A stretch of 64,000 nucleotides of DNA from Zizania palustris. Its lineage: Eukaryota; Streptophyta; Magnoliopsida; Poales; Poaceae. The notes below the pieces were generated by a model. It made no database searches. It was not told where the DNA came from and saw nothing but the letters and a program-made list of their open reading frames with translations. Shown here piece after piece: positions 63,491 to 64,000 of the stretch (position 1 is the stretch's first letter; every line of letters begins with the position of its first letter). The stretch spans positions 92,969,023 through 93,033,022 of the forward strand of contig JAAALK010000289.1 of NCBI GenBank assembly GCA_019279435.1. Reading direction: 5' to 3'. The position numbers were made by a program, and so were the translations under genes.

Positions 63491-64000
63491 GTGGTCCTGC
63501 CAATCTCCGGAGGGGGGACCCTCGGTAACATGTCCAAGAGGCAGTGGCGAGAATACGTCCGTGAAGTAGGACACATTGGGACCTCGAATTCCGCGAAGGG
63601 AATGCCCGAATGGTCTCATGTACCTATTTCCTTTACTGCCAGTGACGCGTCGGGGGTGAAGTTCCCCCATGCTGACCCCTTGGTCATTTCAGCAGATATA
63701 GCTGGGGTGGAAGTTTGAACGGTCCTGATGGACGGTGGGAGATCCGCAGACATACTTTTTGTCCAGGCCTTCGACCAAATGTGCATACCTCGGAGGCATT
63801 TACTTCCAGTGGCCCGGCCACTTCAAGGTTTCACGGGTCCGCCTCTCAATGCTCTCGGCCAAATAGGCCTCGAGGTTGCCTTCGGAGAGGGGCCCTTGGC
63901 CAAGGTGGAGGAGGTGATCTTCAACGTTGTCGACGCCCCCTATGCCCACAATGTGATCTTTGGACCGGGGATGCTGAACTAGTTCGGGGCTATAGCACAT
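63491..64000 (+). pseudogene. Tat-4 protease region, running off the window
   Basis: 63491-63718 reads a linker with SFTASDASGVKFPHADPLVI, typical just before Tat protease. From 63728, LMDGGRSADILFVQAFDQM carries the DGG active-site variant, then LQGFTGPPLNALGQIGLEV and VVDAPYAHNVIFGPGMLN, the normal end of the fold. A stop (TGA 63718-63720) separates the two readings. Reverse transcriptase should follow beyond 64000. Confidence 0.75.

Larger units (their letters stand above)
61394..64000 (+). mobile_element. Tat-4: 5' part of a Tat-type gypsy element
   Basis: LTR 61394-61887, then gag and the start of protease; the rest is outside the window. The left flank AGGGG (61389-61393) should recur after its 3' LTR if the element is complete. 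The protease DGG motif and gag type place it in the Tat lineage. The solo LTR at 51657 is the same family. Confidence 0.8.

Overview
This 64 kb window looks like plant nuclear heterochromatin, most probably from a monocot and perhaps a grass. I assign no species. I find no ordinary host gene, rRNA, tRNA gene or CRISPR array. Nearly everything is LTR retrotransposon sequence in nested layers, and most coding regions are broken by stops or frameshifts. I use local names: Sire-1 to Sire-4 (Ty1/copia, Sirevirus type), Tat-1 to Tat-4 (Ty3/gypsy, Tat type), TatD-1 and TatD-2 (deleted Tat-like elements carrying an antisense gene), and Crm-1 and Crm-2 (gypsy chromoviruses resembling the CRM/CRR centromeric clade).

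Layout. 1-20775 is an old Tat element (Tat-1). It has a plant mobile domain (PMD) gene on the + strand (1-1053 and 11885-12415) and a decayed pol on the - strand (12731-15005 and 20430-20775). Sire-1 (1054-11884) sits inside the PMD gene. Crm-1 (15006-20429, perfect target duplication CGATC) sits inside the pol. TatD-1 occupies 20776-24047 and Tat-2, another PMD fragment, 24048-25663. A truncated Sirevirus LTR (Sire-2) covers 25664-26944. TatD-2 (26945-30670) carries the same antisense gene as TatD-1. Sire-3 (30671-41806, - strand) and Tat-3 (41843-52766, - strand, perfect duplication ATTAC) follow, only 36 bp apart. Tat-3 holds a solo LTR (51657-52151, duplication CAAGG) in its 5' LTR. 52767-53940 is non-coding CGAAG-rich sequence. 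Sire-4 (- strand gag, 53941-54777 and 60249-61393) is split by Crm-2 (54778-60248). A gypsy element, Tat-4 (61394 to the window end), has entered the Sire-4 LTR.

How the parts work. The intact logic is that of LTR elements: tRNA-primed reverse transcription from the PBS next to the 5' LTR, second-strand priming from the polypurine tract (PPT), and integration making 5-bp duplications. The best preserved coding regions are the 1050-codon Sire-1 pol frame (protease, integrase, reverse transcriptase, RNase H) and the 902-codon Crm-2 frame. Crm-2 has protease, RNase H and integrase residues in place but no gag and no reverse transcriptase catalytic core. Crm-1 has the same deletion, so this looks like a mobilised non-autonomous family.

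The most unusual feature is antisense cargo. Both the PMD gene and a second gene resembling the 'putative gypsy type transposon' domain lie opposite to the retroelement's own sense. They retain recognisable GT-AG introns, and the second gene keeps its own TATA box about 150 bp before the ATG in both copies. Antisense orientation would explain how introns survived passage through an RNA intermediate. All family assignments come from reading motifs, without any search.
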